DNA from: Bacillus sp. CGMCC 1.16541
GTDB taxonomy: Bacteria; Bacillota; Bacilli; Bacillales; Bacillaceae_H
Length of the DNA: 64,000 nucleotides
Direction: 5' to 3'
NCBI RefSeq assembly: GCF_003184905.1
Contig: NZ_QFRU01000005.1
Location: forward strand, 1-64,000
The notes under the pieces were generated by a model, which was not told the DNA's origin, made no database searches, and saw only the letters and a list, made by a program, of their open reading frames with translations. The translations under genes and the position numbers were made by a program. Shown piece by piece: positions 1-8,950 of the stretch; position 1 is the first letter of the stretch; the number at the start of each line of letters is the position of its first letter.

Positions 1-49
1 CATAATGGGGAATTTCATTTCGTTGAAATTGGGGAAATTTGAATCGTTG

Positions 50-78
50 TTGACAGTAACCAATAAACATCTTAGATT
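50..78 (+). promoter_or_regulatory. Sigma-A promoter of the Spo0E-like gene
   Basis: TTGACA (50-55), a 17-base spacer and TAGATT (73-78) make a good vegetative promoter about 55 bases before the small gene at 133. Just upstream (11-30) is an inverted repeat, AATTTCA-6-TGAAATT, that could be a regulator site; no known box was recognised. Confidence 0.6.
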
Positions 79-132
79 CTACACCTTTTTAAGAAGACGG
101 TTATACGCAGCATTCAATCTCTGAGGTGTATA

Positions 133-318
133 ATGAAAAAAAAGAATGAAAAACAAATCCAAAAAAATAGACTTACACAATTATTTAACATGAGAATTAA
201 GTTAAATACCATCTTCTTTAACAGTGGACCTGCAAACTCTGAATACATTGAGTTATCAGAAACGTTAGAGTCAATGTTAGAAACATATACTGCCCTAAAA
301 AATAAAAAGTCTCTTTGA
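133..318 (+). CDS. Spo0E-like aspartyl-phosphate phosphatase family protein (61 aa)
   Basis: A 61-residue protein with the size and helical-hairpin pattern of the Spo0E family, small phosphatases that remove phosphate from Spo0A and so delay sporulation. The first helix runs over residues 9-30. The second carries LSETLESML followed by Tyr, which matches the family signature S-x-x-L-D-x-L-I-x-x-Y. The usual Asp after Leu, needed for phosphatase activity in studied members, is Glu here. The ribosome site TGAGGTG lies about 4 bases before the ATG. The gene stands alone on the plus strand, convergent with glnA, and its stop codon lies inside the stem of its own terminator. Family assignment rests on signature and length only; activity toward Spo0A is inferred. 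Confidence 0.65.
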   Translation: MKKKNEKQIQKNRLTQLFNMRIKLNTIFFNSGPANSEYIELSETLESMLETYTALKNKKSL

Positions 319-350
319 ATAACTCATTTATTCGAAGAGACTTTTTATTT
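304..350 (+). terminator. Bidirectional intrinsic terminator between the Spo0E-like gene and glnA
   Basis: A 19-base stem (304-322 with 328-346, one wobble pair) has a 5-base loop and is followed by TTTTATTTTAT on the plus strand. The minus strand also has a T-rich tail (TTTTTATTTTTTA), so it can stop convergent transcription. The stem includes the gene's stop codon at 316-318. Confidence 0.85.
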
Positions 351-426
351 TATATCACTGTCGACAGGGAGCAATATTTGATCCTTATAATAGTCAAAAT
401 AAACTTGCCCATGTGTACCATAGATG

Positions 427-460
427 AAAAAACCCTTAACACCAATAGTGTCAAGGGTTC
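427..460 (-). terminator. Intrinsic terminator of glnA
   Basis: Imperfect hairpin at 431-459 (arms AACCCTT...AAGGGTT plus inner ACAC/GTGT), followed on the minus strand by a T-run, immediately after the glnA stop codon. Confidence 0.75.
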
Positions 461-466
461 TAAGCA

Positions 467-1801
467 TTAATACATACTCATGTATTGATCGCGTTCCCAT
501 GGGTGAACTTGTGTGCGGAACATATCCCACTCAATTTCTTTCGCTTCAACAAAGTGTTCAGCTAAGTGTTCACCTAATGCAGATACGATAACTTCGTCTG
601 ATTTGAAGTTTTCAAGCGCTTGAGCTAAAGTTGCTGGTAAGTCAACAATACCTTCTTTGATGCGCTCTTCTTTTGTCATAACATAGATGTTACGATCTAC
701 TGGTTTTGGAGCTTCAAGTTTGTTCTTAATTCCATCTAAGCCAGCTTTTAGTAATACAGCCATTGCTAAGTAAGGGTTAGCAGCTGGATCTACACTACGT
801 ACTTCAACACGTGTACCGATACCACGAGAAGCTGGAATACGAATTAATGGACTACGGTTGCGAGCAGACCATGCTACGTAACAAGGAGCTTCGTAACCAG
901 GTACTAAACGCTTATACGAGTTTACAGTTGGGTTTGTTACAGCTGTAAAGTTAGGTGCATGCTTGATGATACCAGCAATAAACTGATGAGCTGTTTCACT
1001 TAATTCTAAGTGACCTGTTGTATCATAGAATGCATTTTCCCCATCTTTGAATAGAGAAACGTTACAGTGCATACCAGAACCGTTTACACCGAACAATGGT
1101 TTTGGCATAAATGTTGCATGAAGACCATGTTTACGTGCAATCGTTTTTACCACTAGTTTAAATGTTTGGATGTCATCACAAGCTTTTAATGCACCTGCAT
1201 ATTTAAAGTCAATTTCGTGTTGACCAGGAGCTACCTCATGGTGAGATGCTTCGATTTCAAAGCCCATTTCCTCTAGCTCTAATACAATGTCACGACGGCA
1301 GTTTTCGCCAAGATCTGTTGGTGCTAAGTCGAAATAGCCACCTTTATCGTTTAGCTCTAATGTCGGCTCACCTTTTTCATCTAATTTGAATAAGAAGAAC
1401 TCCGGCTCAGGTCCAAGGTTGAAGTCAGAGAATCCTAATTCTTCCATTTCTTTCAAGATACGTTTTAGGTTGTTACGTGGATCTCCATCAAATGGCGTAC
1501 CATCTGGATTGTAGATATCACAAATGAAACGTGCTACTTTCCCTTTTTCAGATGTCCATGGGAATACTACAAATGTATCTAAATCTGGATATAAGTACAT
1601 ATCAGATTCTTCGATACGTACAAATCCTTCAATTGAAGAACCGTCAAACATCATTTTGTTATCTAACGCTTTTTCTAATTGACTTACTGGGATTTCAACG
1701 TTTTTGATTGTTCCTAAAATATCAGTGAATTGTAAACGAATGTACTTCACGTTATCTTCTTGAACTTTTTTGAAAATATCTTCTTTTGTGTACTTTGCCA
1801 T
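467..1801 (-). CDS. glnA: Glutamine synthetase, type I
   Basis: Makes glutamine from glutamate, ammonia and ATP in the cytoplasm; it is the main route of ammonium assimilation. At 444 residues it has the length of Bacillus GlnA (type I-alpha, without the adenylylation insert of enteric enzymes). Visible motifs are FDGSSIEGF in the N-terminal beta-grasp domain (about residue 52), EPEFFLF in the catalytic domain, the ATP-site segment [10 protein letters not shown] and the R-rich [18 protein letters not shown] region. A strong site, AGGGGAGG, precedes the ATG. It is the second gene of the glnR-glnA operon. In Bacillus the feedback-inhibited enzyme also passes the nitrogen signal to GlnR and TnrA; that role is known for the family and inferred here. 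Confidence 0.97.
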   Translation of the reverse strand: MAKYTKEDIFKKVQEDNVKYIRLQFTDILGTIKNVEIPVSQLEKALDNKMMFDGSSIEGFVRIEESDMYLYPDLDTFVVFPWTSEKGKVARFICDIYNPDGTPFDGDPRNNLKRILKEMEELGFSDFNLGPEPEFFLFKLDEKGEPTLELNDKGGYFDLAPTDLGENCRRDIVLELEEMGFEIEASHHEVAPGQHEIDFKYAGALKACDDIQTFKLVVKTIARKHGLHATFMPKPLFGVNGSGMHCNVSLFKDGENAFYDTTGHLELSETAHQFIAGIIKHAPNFTAVTNPTVNSYKRLVPGYEAPCYVAWSARNRSPLIRIPASRGIGTRVEVRSVDPAANPYLAMAVLLKAGLDGIKNKLEAPKPVDRNIYVMTKEERIKEGIVDLPATLAQALENFKSDEVIVSALGEHLAEHFVEAKEIEWDMFRTQVHPWERDQYMSMY

Positions 1802-1883
1802 TATATAATCCTCCCCTAAAATTCGTAAAAAGTTTTATATGAGTATGTTTCATAAAACATACAAATATTTTAATTTTTAAGTA

Positions 1884-2288
1884 TTAATGAAAGAACCGAG
1901 ACATATCTCCTTGATTTAATGCAGCACGACTGAAACGACCGGCTTGCATTAGTTCTGTACGAAGTAACTTTCGAAGCTGTTCATCTGTTAATTCAGGCTT
2001 TTTCGCTTCCGCCACTTGTTCGTTTGGAGAATGTGTACCTTCTGCCTCTTTTACATGAAATAATTGTTTCACACCTGCTAAGTTTACTCCCTGTTCAATA
2101 AGTTCTCTTATTTCGAGTAATTTATCTACATCATTAAAAGAAAATAATCTTCTTTTACCTTCGGATCTAGCTGGTGTTACTAATCCATGTTCTTCGTAAT
2201 AACGAATTTGGCGAGCCGACAACTCTGTTAATTGCATCACAATTCCAATTGGGAATAGTGGCGTATTTCTTCTAATGTTGTCACTCAT
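1884..2288 (-). CDS. glnR: MerR-family nitrogen repressor GlnR
   Basis: A 134-residue MerR-type repressor of nitrogen genes. The N-terminal winged helix (residues about 12-80) contains the typical [18 protein letters not shown] segment. The C-terminal tail (about 110-134) carries the region that in B. subtilis contacts feedback-inhibited glutamine synthetase. An AGGAGG site stands before the ATG. It lies 82 bases upstream of glnA, in the classic glnRA order, and its own promoter carries two GlnR boxes, so autorepression under nitrogen excess is expected. Confidence 0.95.
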   Translation of the reverse strand: MSDNIRRNTPLFPIGIVMQLTELSARQIRYYEEHGLVTPARSEGKRRLFSFNDVDKLLEIRELIEQGVNLAGVKQLFHVKEAEGTHSPNEQVAEAKKPELTDEQLRKLLRTELMQAGRFSRAALNQGDMSRFFH

Positions 2289-2317
2289 CTCAGTTCCTCC
2301 TTTAATTGATTAATTAC

Positions 2318-2368
2318 ATTGTATGTCATGTTAGTTTATCTGTCAACCATATGTTAGAAAAACTAACA
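2318..2368 (-). promoter_or_regulatory. glnRA promoter with two GlnR/TnrA operator boxes
   Basis: Read on the minus strand: -35 TTGACA (2341-2346), 17-base spacer, -10 TACAAT (2318-2323). One box, TGTTA-N7-TAACA, sits just upstream at 2352-2368. The second, TGACA-N7-TAACA (2329-2345), covers the -35/spacer region. This matches the TGTNA-N7-TNACA consensus and the two-box layout of the B. subtilis glnRA promoter. Confidence 0.88.
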
Positions 2369-2394
2369 TTAAAATTTTCAAGTGATAAATAGTA

Positions 2395-2426
2395 AAAATA
2401 AGGAGAGGAACTCCCCTCCTTATTTT
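2395..2426 (-). terminator. Intrinsic terminator of the hflX-ynbB unit
   Basis: 11-base arms AAAATAAGGAG/CTCCTTATTTT (2395-2405, 2416-2426) with a T-rich minus-strand tail. It overlaps the ynbB stop codon at 2420-2422. Confidence 0.8.
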
Positions 2427-3691
2427 ACTGAGTGCAATAACCCTTTTTCCATTAACTGATCAAGAGCCATACAAATTGCTACTTTGACATGCGCATACGT
2501 TAAGCCACCTTGTACGTACGCAATATAAGGTGGACGTATCGGGCCATCTGCTGTTAACTCTAAACTCGCACCTTGAATGAACGTACCTGCAGCCATGATT
2601 ACATCATCTTCATATCCTGGCATATATGCTGGGTATGGGGTAACATGAGCATTAACAGGAGAAGCATATTGAATAGCTTGGCAAAATGCTACCATCATTT
2701 CTCGGTTTTCTAATTGAACAGATTGAATAAGATCCGTACGCTTACTATCCCACTTTGGATTTGTATTTAATCCTAATTCTTCAAACATCGCAGATGAAAA
2801 AACAGCACCCTTTAAAGCTTGCCCGACTACATGAGGAGCTAAAAAGAAGCCTTGATACATTTCGTGAAGACTATATAATGTAGCGCCGGCTTCTGCTCCG
2901 ATACCAGGTGTTGTCATACGATACGAACATGCTTCTACTAAATCTTTACGCCCAGCAATGTAGCCACCAATTTTAGCTAAACCACCACCAGGATTCTTAA
3001 TTAGCGATCCCGCCATTAAGTCTGCACCAATGTGTGTAGGCTCAACGGTTTCAACAAATTCCCCATAACAGTTATCTACAAAAACGATGACACCCGGCTT
3101 TATGCTTTTAACAAATGCAATCATATCTTTAATTTCGTTTACTGTAAAAGAAGGGCGTGTTCCATATCCTTTTGATCGTTGAATTCCAATCATTTTCGTA
3201 TGTTCATGAATAGACTGTCTAACTGCATCATAATCTAGTTGACCTGCTTTTAAATCAACTGCTTTATAGCTAATATTAAACTCTTTTAATGAACCTATTC
3301 CATCACCTCTGATACCTACAATTTCTTCTAACGTATCATATGGCTTTCCAGTGATGTAAAGAAGTTCATCTCCAGGACGTAAGACACCAAATAATGAAAT
3401 TCCAATTGCATGCGTTCCAGAAATAATTTGTGGTCTAACAAGGCATGCTTCTGCTCCAAAGATATCAGCATATACTTTCTCTAACGTGTCACGCCCTATA
3501 TCATCGTATCCGTATCCAGTAGATGGGATAAAGTGAACATCACTTACTTTATTTTCTCTAAAACTTTGTAACACGCGAAATTGATTGATTTCAATGATAC
3601 GGTCGATTTCCTCATGAATTGGTTTAATTTGTTCTTCAACTTTACAAGCTAGATCACGAATTACTTCTCCATTTTTTAATTGCTCAAACAT
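2420..3691 (-). CDS. ynbB: PLP-dependent YnbB (aluminium-resistance / methionine gamma-lyase-like family)
   Basis: A 423-residue fold-type-I PLP enzyme of the YnbB family, often labelled aluminium resistance protein or methionine gamma-lyase-like. The likely PLP lysine is in SLIKNPGGGLAKIGGYIAG (about residue 230), preceded by the cofactor Asp in VIVFVDNCYGEF. The cofactor-phosphate region is SGTHAIGISLFG. It starts 12 bases after hflX and shares its terminator. The substrate has not been settled for the family as far as I know, so only lyase-type chemistry on a sulfur amino acid is a reasonable guess. Confidence 0.88.
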   Translation of the reverse strand: MFEQLKNGEVIRDLACKVEEQIKPIHEEIDRIIEINQFRVLQSFRENKVSDVHFIPSTGYGYDDIGRDTLEKVYADIFGAEACLVRPQIISGTHAIGISLFGVLRPGDELLYITGKPYDTLEEIVGIRGDGIGSLKEFNISYKAVDLKAGQLDYDAVRQSIHEHTKMIGIQRSKGYGTRPSFTVNEIKDMIAFVKSIKPGVIVFVDNCYGEFVETVEPTHIGADLMAGSLIKNPGGGLAKIGGYIAGRKDLVEACSYRMTTPGIGAEAGATLYSLHEMYQGFFLAPHVVGQALKGAVFSSAMFEELGLNTNPKWDSKRTDLIQSVQLENREMMVAFCQAIQYASPVNAHVTPYPAYMPGYEDDVIMAAGTFIQGASLELTADGPIRPPYIAYVQGGLTYAHVKVAICMALDQLMEKGLLHSVK

Positions 3692-3703
3692 TACGCAAAC
3701 TCC

Positions 3704-4966
3704 TCAACTTTCTTTGTCTTTACCTAGTTGTTGATAAAAAGGATGTTCTTTTTGAATATATCCTTTGCACTCATACAGTTCTAAATCTTCTCGAAACTCA
3801 ATCGATTCAACAATAGACTCTCTTTTTAATGATGCTAACAATTTTCCTTTTGTTGGTGAGAGCAAAGTATGAAAGAATTCCATTTCTCTTTTAAAATCAT
3901 TTTGCAGAATCGTTCCTAACTGCTGTAAATCAGATTCATTAAATGCACTAATACGTACAGATTTTAGGGTGCTTGGTACAAACTTTTCATGCTGGATATC
4001 TTTTTTGTTGTAAACAGTCAATATAGGAATGTTTGTCACATCTAACTCATCTAATAATTGATACACTGTTTTTTCATGATTATCATAATCAGCATTCCCT
4101 GAATCTACAACATGTAGAATAAAGTCCGCTTCCGTCACTTCTTCAAGAGTTGATCGGAATGCAGCTACTAGTGTGGTCGGTAAGTCTTGAATAAAACCGA
4201 CTGTATCGGTTAAAAGTACAGTGAATCCAGATGGCAACACATATTGCCTAGTTGTTGGATCAAGGGTCGCAAAGAGTTGATTCTCTTCATAAATACTCGC
4301 TTCTGTTAAGCGATTGAAGAGCGTTGACTTACCAGCATTTGTATAGCCAACAATGGCCACTTGAACCACTTTATTACGCTTACGTCGCTCACGGTAACGC
4401 TCACGATGTCCGACTACGGTTTTCAATTGCTTTTTAATTTCATCAATGCGTCCACGAATATGTCGGCGATCACTCTCAAGCTTAGTCTCGCCGGGCCCTC
4501 TTGTTCCAATCCCTCCACCTAGTCGGGATAATGACGTCCCTTGACCAACAAGACGAGGCAACAAATAATTTAGCTGCGCTAACTCAACTTGTAGTTTCCC
4601 TTCTCGCGTTTGAGCGCGTTGCGCAAAAATATCTAAAATTAATTGTGTGCGGTCAATGATTCGTGCAGATAATTCACTCGATAAATTCCGAATTTGACTT
4701 GGAGATAATTCATCATTAAAGATAATGATGTCAGGCTCTAATTCTTCCTCTAAGTGAAGAAGTTCTTCCACTTTTCCTTTTCCTATATATGTAGCTGGAT
4801 GAATACGGTCACGTTTTTGTGTCATTTTCATGACAACTACTCCGTTTGCCGTTTCTGTTAAAGACGCTAATTCATCTAATGAATAGTCAAATCGTTCGTC
4901 ATCATCGTGTAACTGACAACCAACTAAGATGACTTTTTCTTTTTCATTTTTAATCTCTATGGTCAA
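3704..4966 (-). CDS. hflX: Ribosome-associated GTPase HflX (YnbA)
   Basis: A 420-residue GTPase that binds the 50S subunit and, in studied bacteria, splits stalled ribosomes under stress. The N-terminal HflX domain (to about 190) contains the glycine-rich [18 protein letters not shown] loop. The G domain has G1 GYTNAGKST (about 205), G2/G3 DPTTRQ and DTVGF, and G4 NKKD. The start is TTG, with AAGGAA placed properly upstream. It leads a two-gene unit with ynbB, the same pair as in B. subtilis. Confidence 0.93.
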   Translation of the reverse strand: MTIEIKNEKEKVILVGCQLHDDDERFDYSLDELASLTETANGVVVMKMTQKRDRIHPATYIGKGKVEELLHLEEELEPDIIIFNDELSPSQIRNLSSELSARIIDRTQLILDIFAQRAQTREGKLQVELAQLNYLLPRLVGQGTSLSRLGGGIGTRGPGETKLESDRRHIRGRIDEIKKQLKTVVGHRERYRERRKRNKVVQVAIVGYTNAGKSTLFNRLTEASIYEENQLFATLDPTTRQYVLPSGFTVLLTDTVGFIQDLPTTLVAAFRSTLEEVTEADFILHVVDSGNADYDNHEKTVYQLLDELDVTNIPILTVYNKKDIQHEKFVPSTLKSVRISAFNESDLQQLGTILQNDFKREMEFFHTLLSPTKGKLLASLKRESIVESIEFREDLELYECKGYIQKEHPFYQQLGKDKES

Positions 4967-5137
4967 TTGAGCGTTCCTTCTTTCACTTATCAGTTGTCGT
5001 TTTTTATGTAGTAAATGTAACCTTTATGAAAAGTTATATTTATCATATCAAAAAAAGTATTTTTTCTCTATAACACCCTTTTGAATCATTGCATAAGCTT
5101 AATATAAAAAAACATGCATTTAACTTATAGAAAAGCA

Positions 5138-5166
5138 TTGAAATTCCGCTCCATCCTGTATAAAAT
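5138..5166 (+). promoter_or_regulatory. Sigma-A promoter of the TRIC-family gene
   Basis: TTGAAA (5138-5143), 17-base spacer, TAAAAT (5161-5166), about 38 bases before the start codon. Confidence 0.55.
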
Positions 5167-5203
5167 TTGAAATGCTTACAACTTAGAAGAGGGGACTACG
5201 TGT

Positions 5204-5812
5204 ATGACATGGGATGTATTAAGTATAATTGGTACAGTGGCATTTGCGGTCAGTGGGGCGATTATTGCCATGGAAGAAGAGTATGATATTTTAGGGGTAT
5301 ACATACTTGGTATTGTCACAGCTTTCGGTGGTGGAGCCATTCGAAATTTATTAATTGGCGTACCGGTTTCAGCTTTATGGGAACAACAACTATTTTTTAA
5401 TATCGCATTATTATCAATTACAGCTGTCTTTTTATTTCCAAATAACCTACTAAAGCATTGGCGTAAATGGGGGAACTTTTTTGACGCGATTGGATTAGCC
5501 GCATTTGCTATTCAAGGAGCGTTGTATGCGTCTCATATGAACCATACAATGAGCGCTATCATTGTTGCTGCTGTATTAACAGGAAGCGGTGGCGGAATCA
5601 TTCGCGACCTTCTAGCTGGAAGAAAACCAACTGTTCTTCGAGAAGAAATTTATGCTGTATGGGCCATTATTGCAGGTGTCGCAATTGGATTAGGCATTAC
5701 AAATACACCTTTTGAGCTATACACATTATTCGTTCTCTTAGTCGGACTACGTGTATGTTCATACATGTATAGATGGCGATTACCTATTCGATCTCTCGGG
5801 TTATCAAAATAA
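5204..5812 (+). CDS. TRIC-family membrane protein (UPF0126/YvgT-like)
   Basis: A 202-residue integral membrane protein made of two copies of a three-helix unit plus a last helix. Each half has the hallmark glycine-basic motif: GGGAIRNLL (about residue 44) and GGGIIRDLLAGR (about 128). These match the bacterial trimeric intracellular cation channel family (UPF0126), homotrimeric channels with potassium permeability in studied members. AGAGGGG stands before the ATG. The gene is single on the plus strand, divergent from hflX. Ion selectivity here is inferred. Confidence 0.85.
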   Translation: MTWDVLSIIGTVAFAVSGAIIAMEEEYDILGVYILGIVTAFGGGAIRNLLIGVPVSALWEQQLFFNIALLSITAVFLFPNNLLKHWRKWGNFFDAIGLAAFAIQGALYASHMNHTMSAIIVAAVLTGSGGGIIRDLLAGRKPTVLREEIYAVWAIIAGVAIGLGITNTPFELYTLFVLLVGLRVCSYMYRWRLPIRSLGLSK

Positions 5813-5836
5813 AAGCATGATTCTAGTTTCCTTTAA

Positions 5837-5845
5837 CATACCTTA
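5837..5845 (+). promoter_or_regulatory. Possible sigma-K/sigma-E type -10 element
   Basis: CATACCTTA fits the sigma-K -10 consensus CATAnnnTA exactly and lies 20 bases before the frame at 5865. I see no convincing -35 AC at the right distance, so this is weak. If real, the unknown gene would be mother-cell expressed. Confidence 0.3.
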
Positions 5846-5864
5846 TATAGTGGATTAACTTTAG

Positions 5865-6140
5865 ATGAAGGAAGTGAGGAAGCTGGCTACAGTACAAAGA
5901 GTTGTCATTCCTGCTAACACACCTACACTCATTGTTACAGGAAATGGAAATCGTGTTTTTTTACAAGCTGGTGTGATATATATCGGAGCCTCAAATGTAG
6001 ATACAACAAACGGAGTTTTTATTTCTGGTACTCGCGAACTCCTTGACCTAGGTCATATCGCAACAGGTGAAACTCTGTACGGCTATTCAGAGACTGACAA
6101 TGTTGCACTTATTCTAACTTACTCAACCGTGTTTACGTAA
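5865..6140 (+). CDS. Unrecognised small beta-rich protein (91 aa)
   Basis: I do not recognise this family. The frame encodes 91 residues, mainly short beta-prone stretches (VVIPANTPTLIV, RVFLQAGVIYIGASNV, TLYGYSET, ALILTYSTVF), with no signal peptide, membrane segment or cysteine. The pattern of an 'IYIGASNVDTT' turn followed by a glycine-rich 'FISGT' strand recalls small phage or coat beta proteins, but that is only an impression. The start is uncertain: the ATG at 5865 lacks a good ribosome site, whereas GAAGGAAGTGAGG just inside the frame would favour a CTG at 5883 giving an (M)ATVQR start. It lies between the TRIC gene and convergent spoVK. Confidence 0.6.
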   Translation: MKEVRKLATVQRVVIPANTPTLIVTGNGNRVFLQAGVIYIGASNVDTTNGVFISGTRELLDLGHIATGETLYGYSETDNVALILTYSTVFT

Positions 6141-6221
6141 AGGCTTTTCATCATCACTTTTATTGTATTTGTGATGATAGTTCGTAGAAAACACTTAAAA
6201 TAAAGCTGCTAAAACGAACAA

Positions 6222-6270
6222 ACCCCTTATCGATTCATCGACTTTTCTCGACGGATGGATAGGGGCTTCT
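6222..6270. terminator. Probable bidirectional terminator between the 91-aa gene and spoVK
   Basis: Imperfect long hairpin: CCCCTTATC...GATAGGGG outer arms with an inner ATCGA/TCGA stem. The plus strand continues CTTCTTTGTTT and the minus strand TTTGTTC. It fits the end of both convergent genes. Confidence 0.55.
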
Positions 6271-6306
6271 TTGTTTAGCTGTTTTCACTTTTACACGCTA
6301 TCTCTC

Positions 6307-7251
6307 TTATTTAAACTGAATATCTGCTGCTTTTAATGTTAGTAAATCATCTTTTGCGTAATTATCCTCTTCTAATAAACGCATCGCTTGTTTTCGAATA
6401 GAGAGCTCAATGACATTACGAACATACCTTCCGTTACTGAAATCTTTCGTATTTCCTCCATATTTAATATCCATGAAATGATCTTTTAGTCGATTGTATG
6501 CGTCTGTGCTTAATGTATATTGTCGTTCATCAAGCATACTCATTCCGATGTCCATCAATTCTTTTACTTCATAATCAGGAAAGTGCAAAACAAACGGAAA
6601 TCGTGAGCGTAACCCTGGATTTAGTGATAAAAAGTTATCCATTTCCTTTGGATAACCTGCCAAAATTAAAATAAAATTCTCTCGTTGTGCTTCCATATGA
6701 TTCACCAGGGTGTCAATCGCTTCTTTACCAAAATCCTTCTCTCCGCCTCTTGCTAATGAATAAGCTTCGTCAATAAACAAAATCCCACCGATTGCTTTTT
6801 TTATTAAATCTCGTGTTTTCTGGGCAGTGTGACCGATGTATTCACCTACTAAGTCTGCTCGTTCTGCTTCAATTAAATGTCCTTTCGTTAGAACATTCAT
6901 ATTTAAGAATAACTTTCCTAATAGTCTGGCTACAGTTGTTTTTCCTGTACCTGGATTTCCTTTAAACATCATATGGAGTGCTTGCTTTCCAGCTTTTAAT
7001 CCAGCTTCTTCGCGCTTTTTATTAATGTATAACCACGCATAAATTTCTTTTACAATTTTCTTCAACTCACCCATACCTATTAAGTTTTCCATTTCTTTTT
7101 CGATGTCTTTTAAAGGCTCATGATTCACAATGATTTTCTTTTGTTTTGTAGGTTGCGGAATTGAAGTCGAGTACATATTCCCTTTTTTTGTTTCATTATT
7201 TAATATAATGTTAATCTGTCCATTGTTTTTTAATGTGATAGGCTGATCCAA
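6307..7251 (-). CDS. spoVK: Stage V sporulation AAA+ ATPase SpoVK
   Basis: A 314-residue AAA+ protein of the SpoVK/CbxX group (B. subtilis SpoVK is about the same length). In B. subtilis it is needed in the mother cell for spore maturation. An N-terminal leader of about 80 residues is followed by the ATPase core: Walker A GNPGTGKT (about 94), Walker B ILFIDEAYSL (about 156), sensor and arginine-finger region NPGLRSRFPF. The start is TTG, with GAGGTG 8 bases upstream. It is a single gene downstream of hfq, with about 240 bases between them. Confidence 0.92.
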   Translation of the reverse strand: MDQPITLKNNGQINIILNNETKKGNMYSTSIPQPTKQKKIIVNHEPLKDIEKEMENLIGMGELKKIVKEIYAWLYINKKREEAGLKAGKQALHMMFKGNPGTGKTTVARLLGKLFLNMNVLTKGHLIEAERADLVGEYIGHTAQKTRDLIKKAIGGILFIDEAYSLARGGEKDFGKEAIDTLVNHMEAQRENFILILAGYPKEMDNFLSLNPGLRSRFPFVLHFPDYEVKELMDIGMSMLDERQYTLSTDAYNRLKDHFMDIKYGGNTKDFSNGRYVRNVIELSIRKQAMRLLEEDNYAKDDLLTLKAADIQFK

Positions 7252-7461
7252 GAGCGTTCACCTCTCATTTCATACTAGTATACGTCATAGGTGAATATGT
7301 GTGACAATCGCCCATTTTCATACAATTTTGCATATATCGACTTTTCATCTGTCTTCTTGTTGTCACATTTTGCGGTTACCCGAGAAATAAGGCTCCTCAC
7401 TATTTAACCCATTACTATAGATGTATGTTTCAAATTAGGAAACAATGTTACAAAACAAATG

Positions 7462-7489
7462 AAAAATCCCGCACAACTGTACGGGATTT
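7462..7489 (-). terminator. Intrinsic terminator of miaA-hfq
   Basis: AAATCCCG/CGGGATTT stem with an ACAACTGT centre, followed by TTTTTC on the minus strand, 6 bases after the hfq stop. Confidence 0.85.
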
Positions 7490-7494
7490 ACGTT

Positions 7495-7719
7495 CTATTC
7501 TAATTCCACCGTAATATTTTTACTTGGAACAAAAGTGGAAATCGCATGCTTATAAATTAATTGCTGCTTACCTTCAGATTCTAGTAGTACTGTGAAGTTA
7601 TCAAACCCTTTAATTAGCCCTCTTAATTGAAAACCATTTAATAAAAATACAGTTACAAAAACATTTTCTTTACGAAGTTGATTTAGGAATTGGTCTTGAA
7701 TATTAATTGTCTGTTTCAT
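7495..7719 (-). CDS. hfq: RNA chaperone Hfq
   Basis: A 74-residue Sm-like protein that forms a hexameric ring binding A- and U-rich RNA. The Sm1 motif is [13 protein letters not shown] (residues about 21-33). The Sm2 motif is the YKHAIST segment near residue 57, whose Tyr-Lys-His triad lines the proximal RNA face. The sequence is very close to B. subtilis Hfq along its whole length. It sits directly downstream of miaA, the pairing seen in many bacteria. Confidence 0.96.
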   Translation of the reverse strand: MKQTINIQDQFLNQLRKENVFVTVFLLNGFQLRGLIKGFDNFTVLLESEGKQQLIYKHAISTFVPSKNITVELE

Positions 7720-7762
7720 TATTCGGCCTCCTCTTTTTCTCTACTCTTAGTTATTCGATTTT

Positions 7763-8728
7763 TCATTTGAGCTTTCCTGCAATATATGTAAAAATTTCAG
7801 CGAACATTTCGTGAAATTTGTCACCTGTGACGTCAAACCAATGAACAGGCATTTTATTACGGAACCATGTTAATTGACGCTTCGCGTAGCGCCTTGAATT
7901 TTGTTTAAGCTGTTCTACAGCTTCGTCAAGAGATACTTCTTCTTCAAGGTATGCATACAGTTCTTTATATCCAATCGCTTGAATGGATTGTGTATCACGA
8001 ACTCCTTTGTGATATAACCCTTGAACTTCTTGTAACAACCCTTCATTCATCATCATATCCACACGCTGATTAATCCGTTGATACAAAGTCTCTCGATCCA
8101 TTGTTAAACCAATCAATATGACATCATAGATTAATTCATGTGATTGTTCTTTTATATAATCACTGAACTTTTTGCCTGTTTCTTCATATACTTCTAACGC
8201 ACGAATGACACGACGCTCGTTATTTTTGTGAATACTCTTAGCACTTTCAGGATCTACCTTTTGAAGTTTTTCATATAAAAAGTCAATGCCTTTGATATTT
8301 GCTAACTGCTCAAGCTCCCATTTTATAGCAGAATCCTTTTTGTCCTCAGCAAATTGATAATCATAAATCACCGACTGAATGTATAGGCCTGTTCCACCTA
8401 CAATCATCGGCACTTTTCCTTTAGCATGAATTTGTGTGATTTTTTCTCTCACAAGTGTTTGAAACTCAGCGACTGAAAAAGATTCGGTTGGATCTTTAAT
8501 ATCGATTAAATGATGAGGAATACCCTCCATCTCTGTTTCTGTTATTTTCGCTGTGCCAATGTCCATTCCTTTATAAATTTGCATTGAATCACCAGAAATA
8601 ATCTCTGCATTAAACGTTTTAGCTATTTCAATACTTAGCTTCGTTTTTCCAACGGCAGTAGGACCGATGAGCACAATGACTTTCTGCTTCTCTCCCAACA
8701 TAACAACACTACTTTCATTTATGTACAT
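7763..8728 (-). CDS. miaA: tRNA dimethylallyltransferase MiaA
   Basis: Adds a dimethylallyl group to N6 of A37 in tRNAs that read codons beginning with U; MiaB, also in this window, then methylthiolates the product. The P-loop is GPTAVGKTKLS and the substrate motifs include SGDSMQIYKGMDIGTAK and the GGTGLYIQSVIYDY segment. The full frame has 321 residues. The ATG at 8701 (MLGEKQKVIVLIG) would give 312 residues and may be the true start, since neither candidate has a strong ribosome site. Confidence 0.93.
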   Translation of the reverse strand: MYINESSVVMLGEKQKVIVLIGPTAVGKTKLSIEIAKTFNAEIISGDSMQIYKGMDIGTAKITETEMEGIPHHLIDIKDPTESFSVAEFQTLVREKITQIHAKGKVPMIVGGTGLYIQSVIYDYQFAEDKKDSAIKWELEQLANIKGIDFLYEKLQKVDPESAKSIHKNNERRVIRALEVYEETGKKFSDYIKEQSHELIYDVILIGLTMDRETLYQRINQRVDMMMNEGLLQEVQGLYHKGVRDTQSIQAIGYKELYAYLEEEVSLDEAVEQLKQNSRRYAKRQLTWFRNKMPVHWFDVTGDKFHEMFAEIFTYIAGKLK

Positions 8729-8882
8729 TATTCACATCATCTTATCTTGTCCAATTTTGTATAAATTATTCATAAAACAATGCAAGTTTATTATAATAGA
8801 TGATCGCTCTTATATCTAGTCATACATCCTGTCATATTTTCTAGATTGATTGATATAGTTTATAGACTGGAATGTTTTTCAT

Positions 8883-8910
8883 TTGCAATTTAAAAGCTTT
8901 GTTGTATGAT
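8883..8910 (+). promoter_or_regulatory. Sigma-A promoter of the small membrane protein operon
   Basis: TTGCAA (8883-8888), 16-base spacer, TATGAT (8905-8910). The -10 overlaps an upstream in-frame ATG at 8906, which therefore cannot be the start codon. Confidence 0.6.
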
Positions 8911-8950
8911 AGTAAAAATAAAGTGTATCGTGAAAGGGGGAGGTCGAAAA

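Noticed and set aside
6150-6178. ATCATCAC/GTGATGAT stem-loop after the 91-residue gene
   Set aside because: No T-run on either strand, so not called a terminator; the hairpin at 6222-6270 fits better.
8906-8950. Upstream ATG giving a 126-residue form of the membrane protein
   Set aside because: The ATG overlaps the -10 box and has no ribosome site; the ATG at 8951 has an excellent one.
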